Source: a virus. From it: DNA of 25,861 nucleotides. The stretch is taken from IMG/VR virus record IMGVR_UViG_3300035212_002106, positions 1 through 25,861 of that record; one strand, given 5' to 3'. The notes under the pieces were generated by a model. That model did not search any database. It saw only the letters and a list, made by a program, of their open reading frames with translations, and had not been told where the DNA came from. Below are positions 13,156 to 21,483 of this stretch, piece after piece (position 1 is the first letter of the stretch; every line of letters begins with the position of its first letter). The position numbers were made by a program, and so were the translations under genes.

Positions 13156-13624
13156 GTTCTATTGTTACCCCTTTCTCTAACTTTATTTCTACTTCTAAAT
13201 TTAAATTAAGTCTTTCCTCTATAGTTAATTCTTTTATTTTGTTAAATAATGCTTTCTCTTTTATTATCTTCTCCTGTGTTTTTCTCTCTAATTCTCTCTC
13301 TAATTCTCTTTTTTGATAGAAAATAGTTATAATTACATTGTTATCTCTATCGTAAAAACTGAAATTATTTATATCATTAGCTTTTTTCTCTAAAGCTGAT
13401 ATAGTTTTTATATTCGGCTCATCCTCTACAATTTCATTATCTATATAATCTACTGATGGGGGCGGTTCTTTTACCATATAATCTATTGATGGTGCATCCT
13501 TTACCATATTAAATTTTTCTTGTATGGTTTTTGATACCTCACCAGCTACATAGTACATAATACCTATCACAAGCCCCCATATATATTTTTTTGCCCTTTC
13601 TTTAATGTTACTTTTACCATCCAT
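13148..13624 (-). CDS. One-TM protein with helical C-terminal region
   Basis: The 158-aa product has a basic N-terminus, a TM helix at about 14-29 (Y-I-W-G-L-V-I-G-I-M-Y-Y-V-A-G), a Pro-rich acidic segment with two near copies of a P-S-[IV]-D-Y unit (45-60), and an Arg/Glu/Lys-rich helical C-terminus. The ATG follows a good GAGGTGA site. It is the first gene after the fibre genes and the first of the membrane-protein run. No family recognised. Confidence 0.5.
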   Translation of the reverse strand: MDGKSNIKERAKKYIWGLVIGIMYYVAGEVSKTIQEKFNMVKDAPSIDYMVKEPPPSVDYIDNEIVEDEPNIKTISALEKKANDINNFSFYDRDNNVIITIFYQKRELERELERKTQEKIIKEKALFNKIKELTIEERLNLNLEVEIKLEKGVTIEHE

Positions 13625-13662
13625 CTATCACCTCACAGGCGACTTTTTCTTATATTCAAATA

Positions 13663-13690
13663 TTTATATTCTATTATTTATATTCTATTA
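13663..13690. repeat. Tandem 14-bp duplication at the end of the fibre gene
   Basis: TTTATATTCTATTA occurs twice in tandem (13663-13676, 13677-13690), covering the last codons and the stop of the gene at 13674. It looks like a small slippage duplication. Confidence 0.7.
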
Positions 13691-14189
13691 TTTCAACTGC
13701 CATAGAATAGTATCGTATATCCCCATCATTTAAATAGAAAACTTTTTCTTCATTTGACCAGCCCAAATCGTTATATTTCGTTACTTTCCATTTATATGTT
13801 TCGCCGTATGGTGAGTGAAGATGTGAGAGGTGGTATCTTTTTCCATTATAAATAATATTCTCACTAAAATTTGGGCTTATAGAAAGTGTTGATGATTTTG
13901 CATAAGAACCATCTGTTTCTAGCTGAAAATTCGTTGCTCCAACTCCCGATACTTTAGCACTCACATTATGATCCGACTGCGTCCCAAAAATATAGGCTGG
14001 TAGCCTTAAAAAATGACCTATTAGTTTTATTTTACATTTGTCCCCATCCACAATAGGTGAGGGCAAGGTAACAGAAAAGATGCCATTCACTCCTACACCG
14101 CTACCTTCAATAACAAAATTCATTTTTATTATTCTTTTTATAGGGTCGTTTAATTTTTGTATCTCATCATAAATTATTATATTATTCAA
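13674..14189 (-). CDS. Putative receptor-binding or lower baseplate protein
   Basis: The 171-aa product starts at TTG 14189, supported by GGGAGGG five bases upstream, and overlaps the previous gene by 8 bases. The sequence is beta-rich, with a His/Tyr-rich section (R-Y-H-L-S-H-L-H-S-P-Y-G-E-T-Y-K-W, about 119-135). Its DNA is visibly less A+T-rich than its neighbours in the middle, as expected for an exchanged host-range gene. Its place after the upper baseplate gene and before the lysis genes fits a receptor-binding protein. No domain is recognised, so function rests on position. Confidence 0.45.
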   Translation of the reverse strand: MNNIIIYDEIQKLNDPIKRIIKMNFVIEGSGVGVNGIFSVTLPSPIVDGDKCKIKLIGHFLRLPAYIFGTQSDHNVSAKVSGVGATNFQLETDGSYAKSSTLSISPNFSENIIYNGKRYHLSHLHSPYGETYKWKVTKYNDLGWSNEEKVFYLNDGDIRYYSMAVEIIEYK

Positions 14190-15087
14190 TTTTACCCTCC
14201 CAATTTCCAGCTATCTTATTATAAGTTTCTGTAGTGTTTATATTTTGACTTGTACAAATAGTTTTTATTATAAATTTATCTGCTAATATATCTGTAGTCC
14301 TTGTTGCATAAACTGAATTATTAATAGTATTTATAATCTGCTCTGTTATTTTAGTAGTTGTTTTAGTATATTTATAAGTAAATCCTTTTCTATAAAGCAT
14401 ATTATCAAAATCAAAATATTTTTTATCTAAAATATCTGCTTGTATAGTATTGAACCATGAATTGTATTTATTCTCAAAACTATTAATATTATTTTGGGCT
14501 AAAGTTAATGCTGATTGATAGCTAGTAAAAATATTAGTAGTATCTATTTGTTGTACAAGTCCAACCACTATACCACATAAGCTACTGTTTAATCTACTGT
14601 CTGTAATATCTGCTTGTAATATTTCTTTAGTGCTTCTCCTTACCAATACCTCGGCTAGTTCTAGTTCCCACACATCGGCATTTCTAGTTATAGTTGGTTT
14701 AATTGGGTTAGAACTTGGTACTCCTGCTTTATATAGTATTTTTATTTCTCTATCTACATTAAAATCACATTGTAAAACTATAATATCTCTTCTATCCATG
14801 CTATCACTTGGATTGTTTATTTTAACAGTTTTATCCTCTGATAGCTGATAACCTCTACCTTTAATAAATCCAGCTCCAACTTTAACAGTTAGATTTAAAT
14901 TGCTGTCTACAGACACAACTTTTAGCTGGTTTGAGGGGTTTGGATAAACGCCATCACTTATAAACTTATTAAAATAATTTGCAAAATCAAAATCTGAATA
15001 AGTTCTGTCTGCTTCCATTAACCCAGTTTCAGTATTTAAAACTTGTTTACTTGCAAATGGAAATGATTTCTCTATTTTAGCTGCCAT
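14182..15087 (-). CDS. Baseplate/upper fibre structural protein
   Basis: The 301-aa product matches a widespread N-terminal pattern of siphophage baseplate proteins: D-R-T-Y-S-D-F-D-F-A-N-Y-F at about 27-39, F-I-S-D-G-V-Y-P-N-P (42-51), V-K-V-G-A-G-F-I-K-G-R-G-Y (69-81) and D-R-R-D-I-I-V-L (about 98-105). The C-terminal third is polar, Thr/Asn-rich and probably holds a helix and a connector to the next protein. It follows the tail hub gene with a 16-base overlap. Residue patterns are from family knowledge; the receptor specificity cannot be read. Confidence 0.7.
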   Translation of the reverse strand: MAAKIEKSFPFASKQVLNTETGLMEADRTYSDFDFANYFNKFISDGVYPNPSNQLKVVSVDSNLNLTVKVGAGFIKGRGYQLSEDKTVKINNPSDSMDRRDIIVLQCDFNVDREIKILYKAGVPSSNPIKPTITRNADVWELELAEVLVRRSTKEILQADITDSRLNSSLCGIVVGLVQQIDTTNIFTSYQSALTLAQNNINSFENKYNSWFNTIQADILDKKYFDFDNMLYRKGFTYKYTKTTTKITEQIINTINNSVYATRTTDILADKFIIKTICTSQNINTTETYNKIAGNWEGKIE

Positions 15088-16073
15088 TGTATTTTTTTCT
15101 CCCCTAATTTTATTTCTAATTCATAAGTACCGTTCGCCCCTAAATACTCTATTATTTGTAAAATAGGCTGTTCTCTAGTAAAATTAAAGTGTGTATCTTC
15201 AAATAAAACAGTATCTCCTAAATCCCAGTCTATTTTATATTCAAATTGTTTAGTTGGTAAGATTAAGGCTTGTACTTTTAGTGTATCATTACTTAGATTT
15301 AATACCCCAGTTACCCTTGTTGCGTCTTCTTCTAATAAAATAATTTCTTTTCTGTTTAGTCCTGTTTCTTCTATTTGATTATAAAACCCTAGTTCTTTTA
15401 TTTTATTTGTTTCCTCATCTATAGCATAAGCTACATTTTTTACATTTCCCTCGTCTACCATTAATTCCGTATCTGCTATATTATTAAATTCATCTGAAAA
15501 TATAACACTATCGACTAAATATCGTCCTTGGTATACCTCAAATTCAAAATAACTATCTTTAAAATTAATTCTATAGCCTAGTCCTGAATAACTACATAAT
15601 AAGGTTATTGCTTCTCTTACGCTCATATTTTGCATGTTATAATTTGATTGACTATATGAATTTATATTTTTAAAAGTTGCATTTTTTATTATTTTAACTT
15701 GTCTTTTGTTATTAGTTGGTTCTATAAGATTATCTTTTACTATTTTATATATAAGTTCCTCGTAACTTGTTCCCTCTTTAACTTTAAATTCATTTAATAT
15801 AACTCTATCCTGCAAAAAGAAATCGATACTAAATCCAGCAACTTTTATAATAGTTTCGTTTTTAAAATTCTTATAGTGGTTAACCGATTTTATTATATAA
15901 GGTATATTATTAAATAATATATAATTATCTATTTGTAATATGTCTGAATACTCAAAACTGTTTAAATCTATATTAAATTTCGATATATTCCTATATGTTT
16001 TTTCAACTGTAACACCAACAAAATTATCTATAAAACCTAAAAATTCAAATCCCCTACCATACACATCTATCAT
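15072..16073 (-). CDS. Tail hub protein, Gp37-like siphovirus family
   Basis: The 333-aa product fits the siphovirus ReqiPepy6 Gp37-like tail family, which forms the central hub beneath the distal tail ring. Visible marks are an N-terminal F-E-F-L-G-F-I-D-N-F segment, a middle I-I-K-V-A-G-F-S-I-D-F-F-L-Q-D-R-V (75-91), then Y-Q-G-R-Y-L-V-D-S-V-I-F-S (about 180-192) and a C-terminal L-G-D-T-V region. No peptidase domain is fused at the C-terminus. The ATG follows AGGTAGG. It sits between the distal tail protein and the baseplate protein, the usual order. Confidence 0.75.
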   Translation of the reverse strand: MIDVYGRGFEFLGFIDNFVGVTVEKTYRNISKFNIDLNSFEYSDILQIDNYILFNNIPYIIKSVNHYKNFKNETIIKVAGFSIDFFLQDRVILNEFKVKEGTSYEELIYKIVKDNLIEPTNNKRQVKIIKNATFKNINSYSQSNYNMQNMSVREAITLLCSYSGLGYRINFKDSYFEFEVYQGRYLVDSVIFSDEFNNIADTELMVDEGNVKNVAYAIDEETNKIKELGFYNQIEETGLNRKEIILLEEDATRVTGVLNLSNDTLKVQALILPTKQFEYKIDWDLGDTVLFEDTHFNFTREQPILQIIEYLGANGTYELEIKLGEKKIQWQLK

Positions 16074-16085
16074 ATAAAACCTACC

Positions 16086-16946
16086 TTACAAGAATAATGG
16101 TGAGTACAAAATACTTACATCTAAATTACTATAATTTATGTCTGCATCGTAACTTAAAGTGTTTTTACCAACATCTAAATAAAAGAAATTACTTATTTTT
16201 CTATCTAATTTGCTAAAAGATTTAATATTGTTTAGCAGTACATTTTTATATGTTGGGGTTGATATTATCTCTAATACATCACCTTTTACCATATCTACAT
16301 TAATTTTTATTAAATCTCCAGTTATTTTATTTTCAATCTGTACATTTTTAACCGTACCATCTCTGCATTTAAATTTCGCCCTAAAACCTGCTGGTACATC
16401 CCCTTTATTTACTATCTCTCCTATTTTCATTGATTTTGAGTTAGCAAATATAACAGGACTTGCAAATTGCATATTAAAATATAATTTTGGGGTTAGTTCT
16501 GCTAACACTTCCACTTGGTCTTTTAAACCCCAATATGGATTAGTAGCTTGTAGCTCTATTTTAAACCATGATACGCCCAATTTTCGGTCAAAATAAACCA
16601 TTGATAAAGGAATTGCTTCTATTTCTTTTTCAAAACCAACCCCACGATAAATTAACTTACCAGAATTAAAACTGTCTTGTTTTGGGTTAAAGCAAATCCT
16701 CATTTTACGCTCTAGTTCTTCGTATTCGTTTCTCATAGATATTAACCCTTTTATAGTAATAAAGCGACTATCTAAACTGCTACTTAAACAAGTTACGCCG
16801 TCTTGACCTATTGCTTTTGTATTGGTTAAATTATTATCTATTTTTTCGCTAAAATCTGTAACTTTGAATAAAGAAAAAGCCCCTAATTCTATTGTATTTT
16901 TTCCATATATATATATAAGTTTATCTGTTTCTTTTAAAGAACCCAT
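16086..16946 (-). CDS. Distal tail protein (Dit), siphovirus tail family
   Basis: The 286-aa product forms the ring at the tail tip that joins tail tube and baseplate. It follows the tape measure gene directly (its ATG overlaps the TAA by one base). The N-terminal half has the expected L-D-S-R-F-I-T-I-K-G pattern (about 58-67), and A-T-N-P-Y-W (134-139) closes the N-terminal ring domain, as in other tail family proteins. The C-terminal half is a jelly-roll-like domain. Length is normal for a short Dit without inserted carbohydrate-binding module. Confidence 0.8.
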   Translation of the reverse strand: MGSLKETDKLIYIYGKNTIELGAFSLFKVTDFSEKIDNNLTNTKAIGQDGVTCLSSSLDSRFITIKGLISMRNEYEELERKMRICFNPKQDSFNSGKLIYRGVGFEKEIEAIPLSMVYFDRKLGVSWFKIELQATNPYWGLKDQVEVLAELTPKLYFNMQFASPVIFANSKSMKIGEIVNKGDVPAGFRAKFKCRDGTVKNVQIENKITGDLIKINVDMVKGDVLEIISTPTYKNVLLNNIKSFSKLDRKISNFFYLDVGKNTLSYDADINYSNLDVSILYSPLFL

Positions 16947-19132
16947 TAGTAAGTCCTCGCTGCCATAATATTATCAAATTGCCTTGCACTTTCTCGTTGC
17001 ATTTGTCTTGTATCTAAATTGTTTGTGTAAAAATTTTGAATAATATTAACTGGTTGTTGTTGCCTTTGTTGTATCATGTCGTTATTTCTGCTATTAAACC
17101 TACTTAGGCTTGAAGTATCTAAAATTGAACGCCCTACCGTGTTAAGTTGTATTTCGCTTTTACTCTTGCCACCACTAAACCATCCAGTGACTGTATCGGC
17201 TATTCCTGATACTTTTTTCTTAAGTGAGTTCCATGTATCTAATATCCCATCAACCCAACCCTGTATAAGGTTTTTACCCCATTCTTTCACATCATCTACT
17301 AAATCTAAAAACCACTTACTTATAGCATTCCATAACACTTTAAAGGCTAATTTGAGAGTATCCCATGCTAAGCTAACAATATTACCGACTTGTTTCCAAA
17401 AAGCATTCCATAATTCAACTAGTCCCTCTTGCATTAATTTCCAATCTGAATTAAATAAGCCTTTAAATATCTTAAATATTGCTTTTATACCGTCGATAAA
17501 ATTATTAAAGCTTTTCTCCATAAATTCCCAAATTCTACTCCAAATTGCTTTTATTTCTTCGCCATGTTCTGCCCAAAATTTTTGGAATTCCTCTTTAAAT
17601 TTATTAAAAGTTTTAATAAGAAAATCAAATGCAATAATAAAAGCTTGTTTTATGTCCTCCCATATCTGGGTTGTTTTCTCAATTATAGCCTCGCCGTTCT
17701 CTGCCCACCACAACTTAAAATCATCAAGCCATTTTTTTATTAAGTCTGAAATTACCTTTATAGTATCTTGATATATTTTTTTTATCTTTAGCCATGTTGC
17801 GTCGACATTTTCCCTAAATTCATCGTTGCTTTTATATAGACTAGCAAAAATTGCTATCAATCCAGCTATCGCTGCGACTACTAAAGTAACTGGTAATAGT
17901 GTGCCATTCATTGCTACATTTAAAGCTTTTATTGAGGTCATAGCACCACCTATACCTGACGATATTTGCCCTATAATTAAAAGCAACGGTGCAAGTCCAG
18001 CCACTACTGCAAGGACTATAAATATAAGTTGTTTTTGCTCTGCTGTTAATCCTTGAAACCAATTTATCACTTTTGCAAGTACCTCGTTTAATTTCTCCAT
18101 CATTGGTAAGAGTAACTGGTTAATCTCCGTACCAACGGCACCAAATAAACCTTTTGAGTTTCTTTTAACCTTATCAAATTGGTCGTTAAGCTCAACATTC
18201 TTTTTTAGCACATCTTCGGACATAATAAGCCCTAAATCTGCCATTTCTTGCCCATAAGCTTCTAAATCTGCCGTTCCATTTTGTAATATAGAACCTAAAT
18301 CTGTATATGTTTTGCCTAGTAGTTCCTGTGCAAGTCCCGCTTTTTCCGTTTCATTTTCTACTTTTGATAGGGCGTTTATAACATCATACATAACCTTTTC
18401 AGAATTTCTATAGCTTCCATCTGCATTTTTTACTTCTACCCCTAGTTTTGCATAGGCAAGTCCTGTACCTTTTGTGCTATCGGTTGCTTTATTCATATTC
18501 TGTCTTGTTTTAAGTAAACTTTTAGATAAACTCTCAACACTAACATCTACAAAATCAGACGCTGAACCCCATCTTTGGAGAGTATCAACTGAAATACTAG
18601 TTTGGTCTGATAAAGTTATTAAATCGTCTGCACTTTGTGCTGCTGCAACCCCTGCTGCAACTATCCCACCAACTGCTCCTGCTGCGATTGCACTAATTGG
18701 AGTTAAAGCTTTTCCTACTTTTGTTGCTCCATCTCCAACCTTATTAAATCCAGCCGTTGCTTTATCCCATCCACTCGTTTTGGTAAGTTGACTGTTTAAC
18801 CCTTTTAATTTATTTTCTGTTGCTACAATTTCAGTTTGTAATTTTCTAAACTGTGCCTCGGTTATTTCCCCTTTTTTAAAAGCCTCTAGGTTTTGCTCTT
18901 CGGCTGTTTTTAATAACTTTAGTTTCTTTTCAGTTTCTGCTACGGCTTCAGTTAGAATTTTCTGTTTATTAGCTAGTAATTGTGGGTTTGCACCGTCAAA
19001 TTTAAGTAATCTTTCTGTTTCTTTAAGTTCTTTTTGTAGGTCTCGCCCTGAACTTTCTATTGTCTTTAAGCTTTGTTGTAAGCCTGTTGTTTTGCCATCT
19101 ATTTCAATGGTTAATCCTTTAATATTTGCTAT
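16946..19132 (-). CDS. Tape measure protein, apparent ATA start
   Basis: The tape measure sets tail length and is threaded in the tail tube. The frame is open from ATA 19132 to TAA 16946, giving 728 aa. Residues 1-20 read (M)-A-N-I-K-G-L-T-I-E-I-D-G-K-T-T-G-L-Q, the standard beginning of this family. A coiled region (22-130) follows, then an Ala/Gly-rich hydrophobic segment near 165-195, two hydrophobic helices near 365-435 and Trp-rich repeats (W-x-x-I-x-x-x-F). The first ATG is at 18496, which would cut off 212 conserved-looking residues. AGGTAGGTGG lies 6 bases before ATA. No lytic domain is seen. Confidence 0.85.
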   Translation of the reverse strand: MANIKGLTIEIDGKTTGLQQSLKTIESSGRDLQKELKETERLLKFDGANPQLLANKQKILTEAVAETEKKLKLLKTAEEQNLEAFKKGEITEAQFRKLQTEIVATENKLKGLNSQLTKTSGWDKATAGFNKVGDGATKVGKALTPISAIAAGAVGGIVAAGVAAAQSADDLITLSDQTSISVDTLQRWGSASDFVDVSVESLSKSLLKTRQNMNKATDSTKGTGLAYAKLGVEVKNADGSYRNSEKVMYDVINALSKVENETEKAGLAQELLGKTYTDLGSILQNGTADLEAYGQEMADLGLIMSEDVLKKNVELNDQFDKVKRNSKGLFGAVGTEINQLLLPMMEKLNEVLAKVINWFQGLTAEQKQLIFIVLAVVAGLAPLLLIIGQISSGIGGAMTSIKALNVAMNGTLLPVTLVVAAIAGLIAIFASLYKSNDEFRENVDATWLKIKKIYQDTIKVISDLIKKWLDDFKLWWAENGEAIIEKTTQIWEDIKQAFIIAFDFLIKTFNKFKEEFQKFWAEHGEEIKAIWSRIWEFMEKSFNNFIDGIKAIFKIFKGLFNSDWKLMQEGLVELWNAFWKQVGNIVSLAWDTLKLAFKVLWNAISKWFLDLVDDVKEWGKNLIQGWVDGILDTWNSLKKKVSGIADTVTGWFSGGKSKSEIQLNTVGRSILDTSSLSRFNSRNNDMIQQRQQQPVNIIQNFYTNNLDTRQMQRESARQFDNIMAARTY

Positions 19133-19148
19133 GTCTTACCACCTACCT
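19132..19148 (-). promoter_or_regulatory. Ribosome binding site that decides the ATA start
   Basis: AGGTAGGTGG (19139-19148) is followed by 6 bases and ATA (19130-19132). The only codon between the in-frame TAA (19136-19138) and ATA is GAC, and no ATG, GTG or TTG occurs in frame until 18496. Confidence 0.75.
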
Positions 19149-19687
19149 TTAAAAATTATCAAAATCATTTTGAGTAAATTTCTTTGCTTTAGGTTCTTCT
19201 GTTTCTTGCTCACTGTTTATTTTTTCTATGCACAAGTCAATAACAAATCCCATTTCTAGGTCTTCATCTTGAAATATAGGTATACCTAGTTGTAAAGCCA
19301 CAAAACACAGATAACTATATGTTAAGGGCTCATCACTGGTACTATTTACTTTTTTGTTCTTACTACCGTTGTTGCTGTATTCATATTCCACAACTCAGCA
19401 AGTGCCGACATTAAAATGCTCATATCTGCAAAACTGAGATAATCACAGAAATTGTCTATATCCCCAATCTCATCTCCCATGCCATGTTTAGCCATGATGT
19501 AGCATACTTGTTCTAGTATCTGAAAATCAAAATCGGAAGTATCTTTTTTGCTTGTCTGTACTGCCAATCTTTGCATATCTGCTAACATATCTTTTTTAAA
19601 TACTTCCCTATACATTCTCGCCGTTCTAAAAGTATTTTTTAATTTTATTTCTTTACCACTTGATAATAATATAGTCTTATCTGCCAT
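19149..19687 (-). CDS. Tail chaperone gpGT-type frameshift product
   Basis: This is the fused product made by -1 slippage in the gene at 19346-19687. After the Lys-Lys at the slip site, reading enters the frame that continues V-N-S-T-S-D-E-P-L and runs 66 codons to the TAA at 19149, giving about 179 aa. In lambda-like phages the longer form guides the tape measure and the major tail protein during tail assembly and is absent from virions. The C-terminal frame has no plausible start of its own, and it lies directly before the tape measure gene, as expected. Confidence 0.85.
19346..19687 (-). CDS. Tail assembly chaperone gpG-type protein
   Basis: The 113-aa product starts at an ATG with AGGAGG upstream and is mainly helical with conserved-looking I-K-L-K-N-T-F-R-T-A-R-M-Y-R-E-V-F-K (14-31), typical of siphophage tail chaperones. 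It ends in K-K followed by TAA, immediately after an A AAA AAG slippery heptamer. It lies between the major tail protein and the tape measure, the normal place. The short form coats the tape measure during assembly and is not expected in the mature particle. Confidence 0.85.
   Translation of the reverse strand: MADKTILLSSGKEIKLKNTFRTARMYREVFKKDMLADMQRLAVQTSKKDTSDFDFQILEQVCYIMAKHGMGDEIGDIDNFCDYLSFADMSILMSALAELWNMNTATTVVRTKK
19349..19355 (-). other. A AAA AAG programmed -1 frameshift site
   Basis: The heptamer is in phase as A-AAA-AAG directly before the zero-frame TAA. Moving back one base gives AAA-AAA-GTA and continues open for 66 codons. Confidence 0.9.
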
Positions 19688-19697
19688 ATAATACCTC

Positions 19698-20369
19698 CTA
19701 CTCTTCTATCGGTTCTGTTACTGGTTCTGGTTCTGTTACTGGTTCTTCAATCACTCTTTCTATTGACTGAATTTCTGCTTGTTTTACTTGCGACTGTTCG
19801 CTCAATCGTGGAGTATATACTTCGTTAAACCAATTATCATATATAGCTTTATTTTCTTGTGTACTTGATACATTTGATTTTACTATAGTAGATGCTACTG
19901 TTGGTAAGACGCTCAAATTTAAGGTTGCGTTTTGGAATTCTAAAGTTTTTGTATTAGTTTTGCCTGTTACATCTACTCTTGAACAACTACACCTAAAAAA
20001 TAAATGTCTTTTTGCGTTTTTGTCTCCCTCAAATTGGAACATTAAAGCAAATTCCTTACTAATTGAGTTAGCATATTCTGATATTACTCCGTTGTCTATT
20101 TGTTCGCCTAAAACATTTATTCTAAAGTCATCTTGTAAATTAGTTAGCTCAAGCGTTCCTTTATACCCTAAATTACCAAATTGGCTAAAAACGACTGTAT
20201 TATTGCCATATGCTAGAACTTCCTCGCCCTCTGGAGTTAATGTTACTGATACCCCATATAATAAAGGTATAGGCTTCTCGTATATTTCTTGCCCTTGCGT
20301 GTCGTATCCACTTATAACTGCATAGTGTGGGTTTGTAAGTCCAAATTGTACTACTGAATTATCACTCAT
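19698..20369 (-). CDS. Major tail protein, phi13 family
   Basis: The 223-aa product polymerises to form the tail tube. Family-like signatures are P-L-L-Y-G-V-S-V-T-L-T-P-E-G-E-E (35-50), L-G-Y-K-G-T-L-E-L (72-80), R-I-N-V-L-G (88-93), F-A-L-M-F-Q-F-E-G-D (112-121), R-H-L-F-F-R-C-S-C-S-R-V (126-137) and L-S-V-L-P-T near the core end. After residue 165 comes an unusual Glu/Pro/Thr-rich tail with repeated E-P-V-T-E-P; similar Thr-Glu-Pro repeats occur in the connector protein. That tail would lie on the tube surface. GGAGG precedes the ATG. Confidence 0.85.
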   Translation of the reverse strand: MSDNSVVQFGLTNPHYAVISGYDTQGQEIYEKPIPLLYGVSVTLTPEGEEVLAYGNNTVVFSQFGNLGYKGTLELTNLQDDFRINVLGEQIDNGVISEYANSISKEFALMFQFEGDKNAKRHLFFRCSCSRVDVTGKTNTKTLEFQNATLNLSVLPTVASTIVKSNVSSTQENKAIYDNWFNEVYTPRLSEQSQVKQAEIQSIERVIEEPVTEPEPVTEPIEE

Positions 20370-20723
20370 CTATACCTCCGATTTTATGGCGTTAATGTAC
20401 GCCGATACTATATTATTTTTATTTTCTTCAAATGTAGATTTTATAAAAGGTTGTTGATGTTTACCGTACTCAATTATATTAATTAAAGGTATACCTTCAT
20501 CTGTTAAAGTTGTATTCCCAATATATCTACGACCTTTATATTTCTTATTTTGTGTCCACCCATTCTTAAACTTACCAGAACTAACAGGGCTTTTTCTTTT
20601 TAAGGCGTCTATTAAGACTTTAGCTCCTGCTTCTAGTCCTTTTATGTTACTTGCACGATAAATATCATTTCCATATTGTTTTAAGGCTTCGTTTAATGCG
20701 TCCGATAAACTGGATGATTTCAT
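20370..20723 (-). CDS. HK97 gp10-like tail completion protein
   Basis: The 117-aa product fits the HK97 gp10 family of neck/tail joining proteins: a helical N-terminus, K-R-K-S-P-V-S-S-G-K-F-K-N-G-W (43-57), Y-I-G-N-T (67-71), I-N-I-I-E-Y-G-K-H (81-89) and a Q-P-F-I-K-S-T (91-97) end. The start codon overlaps the previous stop (ATGA). In related phages this gene lies near the tail terminator and before the major tail protein, as here. Confidence 0.75.
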   Translation of the reverse strand: MKSSSLSDALNEALKQYGNDIYRASNIKGLEAGAKVLIDALKRKSPVSSGKFKNGWTQNKKYKGRRYIGNTTLTDEGIPLINIIEYGKHQQPFIKSTFEENKNNIVSAYINAIKSEV

Positions 20724-21085
20724 TTCGTAAACTCCTCGTATATAAACTCAAATACCTTGCATTTAAAATAAGGGTCATTAGCAAATCCTATGTCAATATC
20801 ACCTATTATTAAACTAAATCCAGCATTTTTAAAAGCATTTTTTAATTTATTTATTAACTCATAATTATTGTCTTGTTTTCTATAATAGAAATTAATTCTA
20901 ATAGTTGTTTGTTCTAAAAAGTTTGTATTATCGGCGTATAATTCGTTAGTTGTCCCCTCTAAACTATAAACAAAATATTTATCAACTTTCGTTTCTACTT
21001 CATTATATTCCAAATAATAACTAAAAACTTTGTCATCTTTAAAAGTTTGATATAAAAGCTTTCCTATAATTTTTACTAATTCCAT
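20720..21085 (-). CDS. Putative tail terminator/minor neck protein
   Basis: The 121-aa product is a small alpha/beta protein: a helical start, then beta strands F-L-E-Q-T-T-I-R-I-N-F-Y-Y (55-67), a helix Y-E-L-I-N-K-L-K-N-A-F-K-N-A-G-F (73-88) and a final strand pair. This order matches tail terminator proteins that cap the tail tube. It overlaps the previous gene (TAATG) and the following one (ATGA). The usual order in related phages puts it after gp10, so the exact neck role is assigned with moderate confidence. Confidence 0.5.
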   Translation of the reverse strand: MELVKIIGKLLYQTFKDDKVFSYYLEYNEVETKVDKYFVYSLEGTTNELYADNTNFLEQTTIRINFYYRKQDNNYELINKLKNAFKNAGFSLIIGDIDIGFANDPYFKCKVFEFIYEEFTK

Positions 21086-21480
21086 TACTTAAGCTCCTTG
21101 CGTGTTACTTTAAATTCCATATATCGATTTTCACCTTTTATATTAGTAACAGAACCTGCCAATTGATATAGTTTTTCTATATCACCATCAAAAATTATAT
21201 TACCTTTCGTTATAAAAATTTGCTCTTCTTCCATAAGGTTATATAGGCTAGGGTTATAATACATTCTAATAGTTGCCGATATATTAAGATTGTTGGCTTG
21301 ATTTAAAATCTGTTGGTATCCGTATAAATCAATCCAATCACAAAACCAAATATCAGATATTTTACCTAAAATTTTATTTTTTATTATAAAATAATTGCTT
21401 TCTATTTCTCCTGTCTCTTCGTTTCTATTATTTATTTTTTTATAAATTATTATAGGAAAATTATTTTTTAAGCGATTCAT
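21085..21480 (-). CDS. Head closure/head-tail joining protein
   Basis: The 131-aa, mainly beta product resembles head-closure proteins that plug the connector after packaging. Its N-terminal strand I-I-I-Y-K-K-I-N-N-R-N and later D-I-W-F-C-D-W-I-D and I-S-A-T-I-R-M-Y-Y-N-P (67-77) fit a small barrel, and its place directly after the connector gene and before the tail completion gene is standard. The ribosome binding site is weak. The assignment rests more on position than on motifs. Confidence 0.55.
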   Translation of the reverse strand: MNRLKNNFPIIIYKKINNRNEETGEIESNYFIIKNKILGKISDIWFCDWIDLYGYQQILNQANNLNISATIRMYYNPSLYNLMEEEQIFITKGNIIFDGDIEKLYQLAGSVTNIKGENRYMEFKVTRKELK

Positions 21481-21483
21481 TTG

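Noticed and set aside
17076-17771. + strand frame of 231 codons opposite the tape measure gene
   Set aside because: It lies fully antisense to a well-supported gene, has no ribosome binding site, and its composition mirrors the opposite strand.
18496-18498. ATG 18496 as the tape measure start
   Set aside because: It would lose 212 residues that are open and typical of the family, and no ribosome binding site precedes it.
19149-19391. Independent 80-aa gene
   Set aside because: It has no ribosome binding site at its ATG and continues exactly from an A AAA AAG slippery site, so it is the gpT extension.
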